A stretch of 64,000 bases of DNA from Aquimarina sp. MAR_2010_214. Lineage in GTDB: Bacteria; Bacteroidota; Bacteroidia; Flavobacteriales; Flavobacteriaceae. The stretch lies in the NCBI RefSeq assembly GCF_002846555.1, contig NZ_PJMS01000001.1, positions 4,092,001-4,156,000 of the forward strand, given 5' to 3'. The notes beneath the pieces are model-generated. The model saw only the letters and a program-made list of their open reading frames with translations, was not told the origin of the DNA and made no database searches. The position numbers and the translations under genes are program-made. Within the stretch, counting starts at the first letter, position 1. The number at the start of each line of letters is the position of its first letter. Of the stretch, positions 7,321 through 16,003 are shown piece by piece.

Positions 7321-7911
7321 TTATCGATACTTATCATTCAACCCAATACCATCGAGTATCATTGGGCTTATTTTCTCTAATCTTGATATACGAGTAGCTT
7401 CTCGCTTTGCGGTAGTAATATATTCTGCGTATTCTTTTTGTTTGAAAGGAGTTAATTGTTCAAAAGATTTTTTTAAATTATCATTAGCATTCAGTGCTGT
7501 TAATAATTCAGAAGGAATCTCGATTGTTTTTGATCGTACTGGTTTGATTTCCTTACCCTCTTTTTGATTTCTAATTGCTTCTTTTGCATACTGAAGTATC
7601 ATTTTTTTGTCTATCTCATCAGTAGTATTAAACCTCCATTGTCGTAAACCTTTGGTTTTTCCTTCTTGAGCGTTTAGCAACTTCTTTGCCTTATCTTCTA
7701 AGAATACACCTTGATAAAACCAAATTCCAACATAGGATTTAAATGCTCCTATTCCTATTACATTTTTTCCATTAATAATATACACCGGAATCCCCCATTT
7801 TATAGTCTCTTCCATTTCGGTAGTAAGCAGTATTGATCTTAAGATTTCTATTGCTTCTTTCCATTCTTCATTCTTTGAAATAAATTCTTCGACAGATTCA
7901 TTTTTTTGCAT
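7321..7911 (-). CDS. YdeI/OmdA-type DUF1801 protein
   Basis: 196 residues, cytosolic. Residues ~8-115 match the DUF1801 (YdhG-like) fold, with the motifs EETIKWGIPVYIINGKNVIGIGAFKSYVGIWFYQG and KGLRQWRF. Residues ~135-195 match the C-terminal OmdA/YdeI domain (IPSELLTALNANDNLKKSFEQLTPFKQKEYAEYITTAKREATRISRLEKI). These proteins have been linked to resistance to peptides in enterobacteria, but the biochemical role is unclear. It is a single gene; a dispersed inverted-repeat element lies just upstream of its start. Confidence 0.85.
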   Translation of the reverse strand: MQKNESVEEFISKNEEWKEAIEILRSILLTTEMEETIKWGIPVYIINGKNVIGIGAFKSYVGIWFYQGVFLEDKAKKLLNAQEGKTKGLRQWRFNTTDEIDKKMILQYAKEAIRNQKEGKEIKPVRSKTIEIPSELLTALNANDNLKKSFEQLTPFKQKEYAEYITTAKREATRISRLEKISPMILDGIGLNDKYR

Positions 7912-7964
7912 AGCCTCAGGTATTAAATTTATACGTTTCAGAACACTACCAAATTATAGATATA

Positions 7965-8156
7965 ACCCGTTGTGCATTTAGGAAGGTTATTACAAAAAAG
8001 CGTCAATTCGAGTGTTTTGTCGTAATGGAATGGAGACAAAATGTATCGAGAATAGCTTTTTAAAACTAAAATCCTATTCTCGATACACTTCTCCTAAAGC
8101 CGAATCACTCGAATTGACGGATTATAGTTAAAAAAATATCTAAATGCACAACAAGT
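7965..8156. repeat. Dispersed palindromic element, long form (ACCCGTTGTGCATTT ends)
   Basis: The ends GTTGTGCATTTAG (7969-7981) and CTAAATGCACAAC (8140-8152) are perfect complements. Nested inside are CGTCAATTCGAGTG (8001-8014) with CACTCGAATTGACG (8106-8119), and TGTATCGAGAATAG (8042-8055) with CTATTCTCGATACA (8074-8087), each a perfect 14-bp pair. The element can fold as a multi-tier cruciform and has no ORF. The same end sequence recurs at 62210-62264 and, as a solo arm, at 19310-19324. Confidence 0.75.
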
Positions 8157-8175
8157 AGACATAGTATCCTTTTTC

Positions 8176-8721
8176 TTATACTCTTTCTAGTTTAAGATGT
8201 GGTTCTTCGGGTAGTAAAATTTCAATTTGATCTCCAACAGATACTTCTCCGCCCTCTACCACTACTCCCATAACACCAGCTTTTCTTATTAAATCCCCGT
8301 TCTCATCAGTGTCCAAAACAGCTTTCATCAATCCTTCTTTTATCGAATTCAATTGATTACAAGGGTTTCTTAAACCGGTTATTCTAATTTTCACTTTCTC
8401 ACCAAGCTTCAGAATAGTACTCTTAGGAAGACTTAATAAGTCTACCCCGATAGTAGTAATATTCTCTCCTACCTCCCCTTTTTTGATATAAAACCCTTTC
8501 TTCTTCAATTCCTCAAATAGTTCAGAATGAATTAGATGTACTTGTCTTAAATTTGGTTGAGTAGGATCCTTTAATACTCTAGATCTATGTTTTACTGTTT
8601 TTCCCATATGGGCATCCCCTTTAACACCCAATCCTTTGATAAGAGTTATATGCTCGTAACTAAATTTATTAAAAGTGTGAGATTGACTCTTACTTACACC
8701 TATTATCTTTCCTTTCTTCAT
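8176..8721 (-). CDS. MOSC domain protein
   Basis: 181 residues covering a stand-alone MOSC domain, the sulfur-carrier domain related to the C-terminus of molybdenum cofactor sulfurase. Visible hallmarks are the start GKIIGVSKSQSHTFNK, GVKGDAHMGKTVKHRSR, RQVHLIHSELFEEL, GEVGENITTIGVDL and TGLRNPCNQLNSI. The last block holds the conserved Cys expected to carry the persulfide. The substrate is unknown. It is followed on the same strand by nothing closely spaced and preceded by a small lipoprotein gene 24 bp upstream, so the two may be cotranscribed. Confidence 0.9.
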   Translation of the reverse strand: MKKGKIIGVSKSQSHTFNKFSYEHITLIKGLGVKGDAHMGKTVKHRSRVLKDPTQPNLRQVHLIHSELFEELKKKGFYIKKGEVGENITTIGVDLLSLPKSTILKLGEKVKIRITGLRNPCNQLNSIKEGLMKAVLDTDENGDLIRKAGVMGVVVEGGEVSVGDQIEILLPEEPHLKLERV

Positions 8722-8745
8722 TTAGTATATAATACGCCAATATTC

Positions 8746-9153
8746 TTATTTTCTTTTCAACGTAGAAAAAGCTAAAACGTCTCTCCCGTCTGTGATATAA
8801 TAACTATAACTAATATGATTTTCGTCTACTTTGGTTATTATCACAGTACCATCTTTGATACAAGTATTCGTGTTTTCTAATATTACTTCATTGAAAACAA
8901 CACGATCATTCGAATACTCTACTAGTTCCCATTGCCCAGAACATTCTAAACTTGGGTATTTGATCTCAAAAGATTGTTGGTAAACATCAACCTCTAAATT
9001 AATAGACCAGGTGTTATTTTCTTCTAAATCTAATTGACAACCAACTCCTTCCCATTGACCATTAAGCCATACTATATCATCTGTTTTACATCCTATTAAA
9101 ATTAAAGCAATAAAAATGAATAGTACGTTCTTAAATTTCATGTCGTTTTTCAT
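8746..9153 (-). CDS. Small lipocalin-like lipoprotein
   Basis: 135 residues. The SPII signal is clear (FKNVLFIFIALILIGC). A second ATG four codons in (9141) is an equally good start. The mature part is a small beta-rich domain with a lipocalin-like opening, W-L-NGQWEGVGCQLDLEENNTW, and ending HISYSYYITDGRDVLAFSTLKRK. No precise family can be named. It is probably anchored to the outer membrane. It lies 24 bp upstream of the MOSC gene on the same strand. Confidence 0.7.
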   Translation of the reverse strand: MKNDMKFKNVLFIFIALILIGCKTDDIVWLNGQWEGVGCQLDLEENNTWSINLEVDVYQQSFEIKYPSLECSGQWELVEYSNDRVVFNEVILENTNTCIKDGTVIITKVDENHISYSYYITDGRDVLAFSTLKRK

Positions 9154-9291
9154 GTTAAAATTCTAAATATTTTATCAAATCCAAAGTAATTTTAATCATG
9201 ATTGTCATACTAGACGTTCTGTCTTTATTCTCTTTTAGATTACTTAAACCTTATAGATTTTGAGCTTATAAGTTCGATAATTTAGAGCATT

Positions 9292-11697
9292 TTACAAAGA
9301 AATATTTATGTTTTTGGTTTCTTTAGAATTCCAATTGAAGTTTATTTTTAGCTTCTTATCTGCTTCATTCCAATCAAACAAAGGAGAAGCACCACTTATT
9401 GTTATAGATTCTGGAGTGGATTGAATATTATGAATAATCAAAGTAATTTTTCTATCACTAAACGTATATTTAGCTCCTTTTTCTACTGTTAGCGCTATTG
9501 ATAGTTTTTTATCGTTTGCTGTACTAATAAATTTTAATATTTCATAGTTTCCTTTTTCAAAAGCATTAGGTGTTTTGCCATCATCATCATATAATTTACC
9601 AGAACTCTGTTCTACAGTACTATCATGATAGTAATGTAATATTATCTCTTTTGTCGAATACATTTCGGTGGTTTGTACTGGTTGCACCATAGGAATAAAT
9701 GCTCCTGCTTTTACAAACACTGGGATGTGATCTTCTGCAACTTCAACCGTTTTAAATGTTCCTCCTTCAAATTTCTGTTCGGTAAAGAAGTCGTACCAAG
9801 TAGTTCCCTTTGGAAACGGAATATCCATAGATGCAATACCAGGTTGTACTATGGGCGATACCATAAAATGATCCCCCCACATATAGGTAAAACTTATTTC
9901 AGATAATTCCTTATTATCTGTATTTTCAAAAAACAAAGGGCGCATCAGTGGTATGCCCGTTTGATTATTCTCAAAAGCAATAGTGTAATTATAAGGTAGT
10001 AAACTATATCTAAGTTCGATACTTTTCTTGGCTAAAGCTTTTGTTTTTGTATCATGAAAAACCGGTTCTGGTGCAATATGTTCTTGGGCATGTGGCCTAA
10101 ATATTGGTTGAAATACTCCATATTGTAACCAGCGGGTATACAATTCTGAATCAAATGCTTCACCGCCAGCAAATCCTCCCAGATCAGAGTGCATATACCC
10201 TAATCCCTGCATCCCCATCTGTAATGCTATTTCGGTTTGGGACTGCAACCCTCCCCAACTTCTGTTTACATCACCAGACCATGGGATCATTCCAAACCGT
10301 TGAGATCCAGAATATCCTGCTCGCATTAATATAAACGGACGTTGATCAGGAAAATCTCTTTGGTACCCTTCCTGTACCAATCGCGCCCAATCATGACCAT
10401 AAATATTATGAACCTCATCTGCGCTTCCTGTAGCATGCTGTAATTCTGAAGGGTGTACTTCTGGTTCTCCTAAATCACCCCACCACCCTGCTACTCCATA
10501 ATCGCGAGTATATGTAGCATAAATATCCCAAAACCATTCTTTTGCTTTTGGGTTATAAATATCTATAATTCCGGTATTTCCAAAATAAAAATCATACGTA
10601 AACGGATTCCCTTGCGTATCTTTTCCTAAAACACCTTTCTTTACAGCTTCATCCCATTTTTTTGAAGTTGTTAGTACAAAAGGTTCTGTAACTAATATGG
10701 TTTTGATTCCTTGATCTCTAAAATCATTAATCATTTGTTTTGGATTCGGAAATGAATCTTTTAAAAATTCAAAGTTCCCCATATGTCCCTTGATTTCTTT
10801 TCCAAACCAATAAATATCAAGAATTACTGCATCTAATGGTATACTATCTGTTTTAAATCTAGCTATAGTTTCTTTGGTTTCTTTTTCAGAATGATATCCA
10901 AAACGGCTAGCAAAATTTCCAAATGCCCAACGAGGAGGTAATGGCTGTTTTCCTGTCAGATTGGTATATTGATTCATCAAATCTTTCCAATCATCTCCTG
11001 CTACTACCTGATATGTTTTTCTACCGCTAATGGTTTCATATCGTAGTGTATTATCTTTTTTACTATCGATATCTAAAAATCCAATCGGTGCATTATCAAA
11101 ATGAACAGCATATATTTTAGAAGAAAGCACTACAGGCATTGTAAAATTCATTAATTCAGAATAATTTTCATACCCATAATGAGCTCTATTGTATAACTGA
11201 AGTTTTTTACCTCTGCGATTCATCCCTACCACTCGAGATCCAGCTCCGTAAATGACTTCACTTTTATCCAGGTTAAAATCTAAAATTTCGGTAGAATCTG
11301 TTTTTATATATCCTTCCTTTTCGGAAATCAGCTTCTTTCCCTGATACGTATATGAAATATGAAAAGGTTCCTTGGTGATATGAACACTAATACCACTGGT
11401 ATGTATAGTTAATACACTATCATTTTCTAGTACCTGTACTTTTGAAGCAATAGAGTTTAAGATTACGGCATGAGATTGTGAATTAAATGTCTCCCCCGTT
11501 GGTATAAATGAAGTTTCTATAATTTTATCAGAATATGGTTTAATTATATATTTTCCATTATCCTTAAACACCTCGATATGAGTGTCTTTTTTTTTAAAAC
11601 CTTGATATGGGCCTTCGTACTTCTTTTTACAAGAAATTGTCGCGAGTATAAGTGTTACAAATACAAGAAAAAAGGTAAACTTAGAATTCATATTCAA
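9292..11697 (-). CDS. Glycoside hydrolase family 31 lipoprotein (alpha-glucosidase/xylosidase type)
   Basis: 801 residues. The SPII signal has Cys23 (LATISCKKK). An N-terminal beta-sandwich (~55-245) precedes the (beta/alpha)8 barrel (~250-580), followed by beta-sandwich domains with a DUF5110-like end (~590-801). The nucleophile is D408 in GWWGDLGEP and the acid/base is D476 in WSGDVNRSW. Other GH31 marks are RWAFGNFASRFGYHSE and PLDAVILDIYWFG. The enzyme would release terminal alpha-linked sugars (glucose or xylose) at the outer membrane or periplasm; the substrate cannot be told from sequence. It is monocistronic, with no SusCD pair beside it. Confidence 0.93.
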   Translation of the reverse strand: MNMNSKFTFFLVFVTLILATISCKKKYEGPYQGFKKKDTHIEVFKDNGKYIIKPYSDKIIETSFIPTGETFNSQSHAVILNSIASKVQVLENDSVLTIHTSGISVHITKEPFHISYTYQGKKLISEKEGYIKTDSTEILDFNLDKSEVIYGAGSRVVGMNRRGKKLQLYNRAHYGYENYSELMNFTMPVVLSSKIYAVHFDNAPIGFLDIDSKKDNTLRYETISGRKTYQVVAGDDWKDLMNQYTNLTGKQPLPPRWAFGNFASRFGYHSEKETKETIARFKTDSIPLDAVILDIYWFGKEIKGHMGNFEFLKDSFPNPKQMINDFRDQGIKTILVTEPFVLTTSKKWDEAVKKGVLGKDTQGNPFTYDFYFGNTGIIDIYNPKAKEWFWDIYATYTRDYGVAGWWGDLGEPEVHPSELQHATGSADEVHNIYGHDWARLVQEGYQRDFPDQRPFILMRAGYSGSQRFGMIPWSGDVNRSWGGLQSQTEIALQMGMQGLGYMHSDLGGFAGGEAFDSELYTRWLQYGVFQPIFRPHAQEHIAPEPVFHDTKTKALAKKSIELRYSLLPYNYTIAFENNQTGIPLMRPLFFENTDNKELSEISFTYMWGDHFMVSPIVQPGIASMDIPFPKGTTWYDFFTEQKFEGGTFKTVEVAEDHIPVFVKAGAFIPMVQPVQTTEMYSTKEIILHYYHDSTVEQSSGKLYDDDGKTPNAFEKGNYEILKFISTANDKKLSIALTVEKGAKYTFSDRKITLIIHNIQSTPESITISGASPLFDWNEADKKLKINFNWNSKETKNINISL

Positions 11698-12005
11698 TAT
11701 GTATTTTTATCAACAGATAGTACTCAAATATAACGGAATCCCTATAGAATAAAACTATAACCATAGCTGCATCAGAAAAATTATTGATTTTTCAGTAAAA
11801 CTCAATTTACTTAATCAAAATCACAAAAAATCACTACAACGTTTTCGTAAAAAAATCTGGTACAAACCTGACCTCTAAATACGTTTATCAAAAAGTACAG
11901 CATATTGGGTAACAAAACTTTGTTAAAGCTGATATAGGAGTAGAAATACAAAAGGAGGAACCGAAAATCCTAAAAAAAGAGTAGGAAAATCAAATACTCA
12001 TTATT
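11698..12005. other. Intergenic region, divergent promoters
   Basis: 308 bp between the GH31 gene (minus) and a small lipoprotein gene (plus). No ORF, repeat or convincing motif was found beyond A/T-rich DNA. Confidence 0.4.
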
Positions 12006-12614
12006 ATGAAAATTAAAACCTGTAAAAATGTAAATTACTCAATTCTAATCTTGTTTATTGGAGCGTTCCTTTTCTCATCCTGTGAGAAAGAAGAAGTTGT
12101 ATCTTCAGAAAAAGAAAATACAATCCTTAAAAATTCAGATAGCAAAAATCTGAAGCGAGAAACTATCGGGGTTTCTACTTGTAATTCTTATAACAGATCA
12201 TCTTGTGGTGACGACCTGGTTCTGGATACAGAGGAATGCAATTTTATTTCAGGATCCGGAAGAGATATGCCAAATCAATATATCATTGATGATTTATTGA
12301 ATAATTGCCGTACCGAAGAACTCCCGTCTAATTGTAGCTGGTGGGGAGGAAATGTAACACAAACCCGTATCATAAAATTGTATTTAAACAATTGTTGTTA
12401 TTCTGCTGCTGTTTTTAATAGCAGATTAGACGGTTGGATGGATTTGGCCATTGACAATAAGCCAAATTCTTCATATTTGGTCACTAATTATGAGCGATTG
12501 CCTGGTGGGAATATGCATAATTCACCCTATGGACCTTATGAAATTAGAATTAGAGTTACCTATCGTAAAAAAATATGTAGCTTAACTTCATTACCAGGTG
12601 GTATTAGACAATAA
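12006..12614 (+). CDS. Cys-rich lipoprotein of unknown function
   Basis: 202 residues. The SPII signal ends LFIGAFLFSSCEKEE. The mature protein carries about ten Cys residues (STCNSYNRSSCGDD, TEECNF, NNCRTEE, SNCSWW, NNCCYSA, KKICSL), enough for several disulfides, which fits an exported protein. No family was recognised. A tidy terminator hairpin follows at 12635-12667, so it is probably monocistronic. Confidence 0.7.
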   Translation: MKIKTCKNVNYSILILFIGAFLFSSCEKEEVVSSEKENTILKNSDSKNLKRETIGVSTCNSYNRSSCGDDLVLDTEECNFISGSGRDMPNQYIIDDLLNNCRTEELPSNCSWWGGNVTQTRIIKLYLNNCCYSAAVFNSRLDGWMDLAIDNKPNSSYLVTNYERLPGGNMHNSPYGPYEIRIRVTYRKKICSLTSLPGGIRQ

Positions 12615-12634
12615 ATATCAATATGTATATATAG

Positions 12635-12667
12635 AACAGGCCATTTACAAGTGTAGATGGCCTTGTT
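12635..12667 (+). terminator. Terminator after the Cys-rich lipoprotein gene
   Basis: AACAGGCCAT (12635-12644) pairs with ATGGCCTTGTT (12657-12667), with one bulged base, and is followed by TTTA. It begins 20 bp after the stop codon. Confidence 0.6.
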
Positions 12668-12869
12668 TTATTGTTATAAAACTTCATTTATTGTTTTGAT
12701 TTACGGATAAAGAAGAACATTTCATTACTTTAAATTTAGAAGACGACTAATGGTATCAAATAGATAATAGACATAATCATTTATTTAAGAATCATAAACA
12801 ATCAGGTAATATACGTGATGTAAATTTAGAGTGTTATTAACTAAGCTAATCTTAAATGTACAGCACACG

Positions 12870-15737
12870 ATGAAACGTCATTACCAAATCATTTTTAAAA
12901 TAAGGCATTGTATATTTTTAAGTATATTCTGTATGGGGCTATTAAAAATACAAGCCCAAAAATTGACAACAAAAGACGAATCTAAAGAACAATCCAAATT
13001 CGATCTTCCTACTGATAATCATTTTAATAGAAAAACATACCAGAAAGGAACTGGTAAGTCCTATATAAACTTTGGAGATATATTGATATCCAGAGCAGTT
13101 TTACCAGCTGCCAGCTTCTCCAATGGACCCACTTCAGGACAGTTTATCAACCAAGGATTAATTAATCAACAACCAGTTCCTTTTTATAACAAACAGCCAA
13201 TACAAGGATTTTCTGCAATTTTAAATAATTACGATAGAACTTTCACCGTATTATCCGATAATGGATTTGGGAGTATCGAAAATTCATCAGATTATAACCT
13301 TCGTCTTTATAAAATTAAACCAAATTTTAAGAGTATTATTGGCTGGGGTGATGGATCTATTGATGTATTAAGTTATATTGAATTAAGAGATCCTAATCAT
13401 TTGATTCCTTTTGCCATTACAAATCATTTTAGTGATTCGAGAATTCTCACTGGTGCAGATTTTGATATCGAATCCATACAAAGAACTGCTAATGGTGAGT
13501 ATTGGATTGGTGATGAATTCGGTCCTTTCTTATTACACTTTGATAAAAATGGTGTTTTATTAGATCCTCCAATTTCTTTACCAGATTTTGATAACACTGG
13601 AAAAGAACTTCGTGCACCACAGAATCCGTATAGTGAGGAATACAGTGCCTTACGAATAATGAACGCTATGCGGTCACATGCAAAAGCATATGGAAGTAAA
13701 TCTCCGGTAATGTCTCCCTGGTATGTGATGCTTGATGATCAAAATACCAATACAGTTGTAGGAAGCAGAAAATTCCCTCCCTCTACCCTTTCTACTGCAT
13801 CAAGTGAACTATTTAATGTCTCTTCTTTAAATCGTGCAGGTCACCAGGTAGTCGTATATACTGTAAATGATTTTGAAAATATAAACCTGCTTTTGGGCCT
13901 TGGTGTACAGGGAATTATCTCTGATCGCCCTGATATAGTATTAGAAGCTCTTCAAAACTTCGATAAAAACAAAGATGGCCAACCTGATTTCATGACTTCT
14001 GAAGGGTTGATCAATATCAATTTATTTGATGCCCAAGGACACAGAGGTGCTCGTAATTTGCGTCCGGAAAACACCTTACCTGCTATAGAGGCAGCACTAG
14101 ATTTTCTGATGCCAACCATAGAAACTGATTGTGGTATTACTCTGGATGGAGTTCCTGTTTTGGATCATGATCCGCATATCGAAGCTGCAAAAACACGTAA
14201 AGCAGATGGTACTCCTTATGAGTTTAAAGATGAAGTTCTTGTTAAAGACCTTTCTTTAGATCAAATTCAAAGTACATACATTGCTGATAAAACCTTAAAT
14301 GGGCGGCCTTCTCAAACAAATAATTTGTCTTTATCACCAGTTGCTGTGGCTTTTGCAAACCAGAATAAGTTTATAGATCCTTATATTATGCCATCTCTAC
14401 AACAACTATTCGATTTTGTAAATTTTTATGTTTCATATTATCAAAACGGACCTGGAGCTTCAGATCCCGAGGCTGTGAAACGTTGGAAGAATGCATCCAA
14501 GGTTCGTTTTAACATTGAAACCAAAATTAACCCCAGAACCGATATCGATGATCGCGGAGATATCTTTGCAGAAAGGACTGTAGGTCCAGAAACTTTTACA
14601 AAAGCAGTGGCAGATGTAATTGTTGCAAATCATCTTACAGATCGGGCAGATATTCAAAGTTTTGATTTTAGAACACTGCTTATTGCACATAAACAATATC
14701 CTGAGATAAGAACAGTATGTTTATTTGGGGATTTCCCAAAAGTTGGTAATGCCGGAGACGGAACCAATTTACAAGATCAAAATGGGAAAAACACTCCATG
14801 GCTAGCAGGGCTATATTGGCCATATAGAAATACCAAATTAAAGACTCCTTTTCGTGTAAAAGGCAGTGGAGGTTTTGAAGGAATGGCACTAAGTACTGAT
14901 AAGAAAACACTATTACCTTTGTTAGAAAAACCTCTTGAAGGTTCTGAAAATAATAATTTACTGATTCATGAATTTGATTTAGAAAGTAAATCCTACACAG
15001 GTAAAAGATTCGAATACCCTCTTCATAAAAACGCCAGTGCAATTGGAGATTTTATTATGTTTAGCTCAAAAAGAGGATTAATCATAGAGCGTGATGGTTC
15101 TCAAGGAGATATAAATGGTTATAAAGCAATTTATGAAGTAGCATTAGATAAAGATGAAACATTGATAGAAAAACGACTACATGTTGATCTTCTTAAAATC
15201 AATGATATTCGTAGAATATCTGAACCAGGATTAGAAGGTGATATAGGAATAGGAAAAGAGTTTGCATTTCCGTTTGTAACCATAGAAAGCGTTGTTGTAT
15301 TTAACCCTTTTCTTATAGGAGTACTTAACGATAACAACTACCCTTTTAGCGTTGGGCGTCATATAGGTAAAGAACTTCCAGACGATAATGAGTTTATCCT
15401 TTTATGGTTAGATCAACCGTTAGGGAAGCAATGGAAAGAAATACAATCTGATACAAAAAATATAACGACCAACACTATCAAAGTTTATCCAAATACATTT
15501 AGAAATGAAGTTACTTTTTTAAATACTGGAAAAAATAAAAACACTGTATCTATTGATATTTATGACATAAGAGGTAATCTCATTAAAAAATTGGTTGATC
15601 AGCAACAAAATGATAAAGGCTTTACATATACCTGGAACGGTACATCAAAAAATGGTTTTGAAGTTTCTAAGGGAATCTATATTGCTGTAATTGAGATTGA
15701 TGGAGAATTTATCAAAAAGAAATTCTTAAAAAAATAG
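12870..15737 (+). CDS. Secreted esterase-like phytase/GDPD composite protein with T9SS-type C-terminus
   Basis: 955 residues from the ATG at 12870, which gives a good SPI signal ending KIQAQ; the frame stays open upstream to a GTG at 12831. Residues ~30-250 resemble the first half of the esterase-like phytase fold (GFSAILNNYDRTFTVLSDNGFG). Residues ~320-360 look like a GDPD tail (VVVYTVNDFENINLLLGLG). Residues ~385-650 are a glycerophosphodiester phosphodiesterase core (QGHRGARNLRPENTLPAIEA, then ETDCGITLDGVPVLDHDP). The second half of the phytase-like domain (FEGMALSTDKKTLLPLLE) follows to ~855. The last ~85 residues match a type IX sorting domain (VYPNTFRNEVTF...GIYIAVIEIDGEFIKKKFLKK). It probably releases phosphate from phosphodiesters outside the cell. 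Confidence 0.85.
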   Translation: MKRHYQIIFKIRHCIFLSIFCMGLLKIQAQKLTTKDESKEQSKFDLPTDNHFNRKTYQKGTGKSYINFGDILISRAVLPAASFSNGPTSGQFINQGLINQQPVPFYNKQPIQGFSAILNNYDRTFTVLSDNGFGSIENSSDYNLRLYKIKPNFKSIIGWGDGSIDVLSYIELRDPNHLIPFAITNHFSDSRILTGADFDIESIQRTANGEYWIGDEFGPFLLHFDKNGVLLDPPISLPDFDNTGKELRAPQNPYSEEYSALRIMNAMRSHAKAYGSKSPVMSPWYVMLDDQNTNTVVGSRKFPPSTLSTASSELFNVSSLNRAGHQVVVYTVNDFENINLLLGLGVQGIISDRPDIVLEALQNFDKNKDGQPDFMTSEGLININLFDAQGHRGARNLRPENTLPAIEAALDFLMPTIETDCGITLDGVPVLDHDPHIEAAKTRKADGTPYEFKDEVLVKDLSLDQIQSTYIADKTLNGRPSQTNNLSLSPVAVAFANQNKFIDPYIMPSLQQLFDFVNFYVSYYQNGPGASDPEAVKRWKNASKVRFNIETKINPRTDIDDRGDIFAERTVGPETFTKAVADVIVANHLTDRADIQSFDFRTLLIAHKQYPEIRTVCLFGDFPKVGNAGDGTNLQDQNGKNTPWLAGLYWPYRNTKLKTPFRVKGSGGFEGMALSTDKKTLLPLLEKPLEGSENNNLLIHEFDLESKSYTGKRFEYPLHKNASAIGDFIMFSSKRGLIIERDGSQGDINGYKAIYEVALDKDETLIEKRLHVDLLKINDIRRISEPGLEGDIGIGKEFAFPFVTIESVVVFNPFLIGVLNDNNYPFSVGRHIGKELPDDNEFILLWLDQPLGKQWKEIQSDTKNITTNTIKVYPNTFRNEVTFLNTGKNKNTVSIDIYDIRGNLIKKLVDQQQNDKGFTYTWNGTSKNGFEVSKGIYIAVIEIDGEFIKKKFLKK

Positions 15738-15780
15738 TAGCATAACACTAATTTCGCATCACTCAATAAGCTAAACAGAG

Positions 15781-15807
15781 AAACCACCTGCAACAGGTGG
15801 TTTTTTT
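15781..15807 (+). terminator. Strong terminator after the GDPD/phytase-like gene
   Basis: AAACCACCTG (15781-15790), loop CAA, CAGGTGGTTT (15794-15803), then a T-run to 15807. A perfect 10-bp stem starting 43 bp after the stop codon. Confidence 0.9.
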
Positions 15808-16003
15808 ATGAAGTATGTTTTTTTGCTTAATAACCACATTAATAACAAGGCTTTAGCAGTTTATATGTAAAGTGAAAATTAAATATATTGTTATCCATGC
15901 AACCCTTTGTTTTCTCAATTGTCTTTGAAATATAAAATCATAAAAGCCATAATTATTTTTTTCAACAACTCAATCAAATCAAAAGTTATAAAACAAAACC
16001 AGT

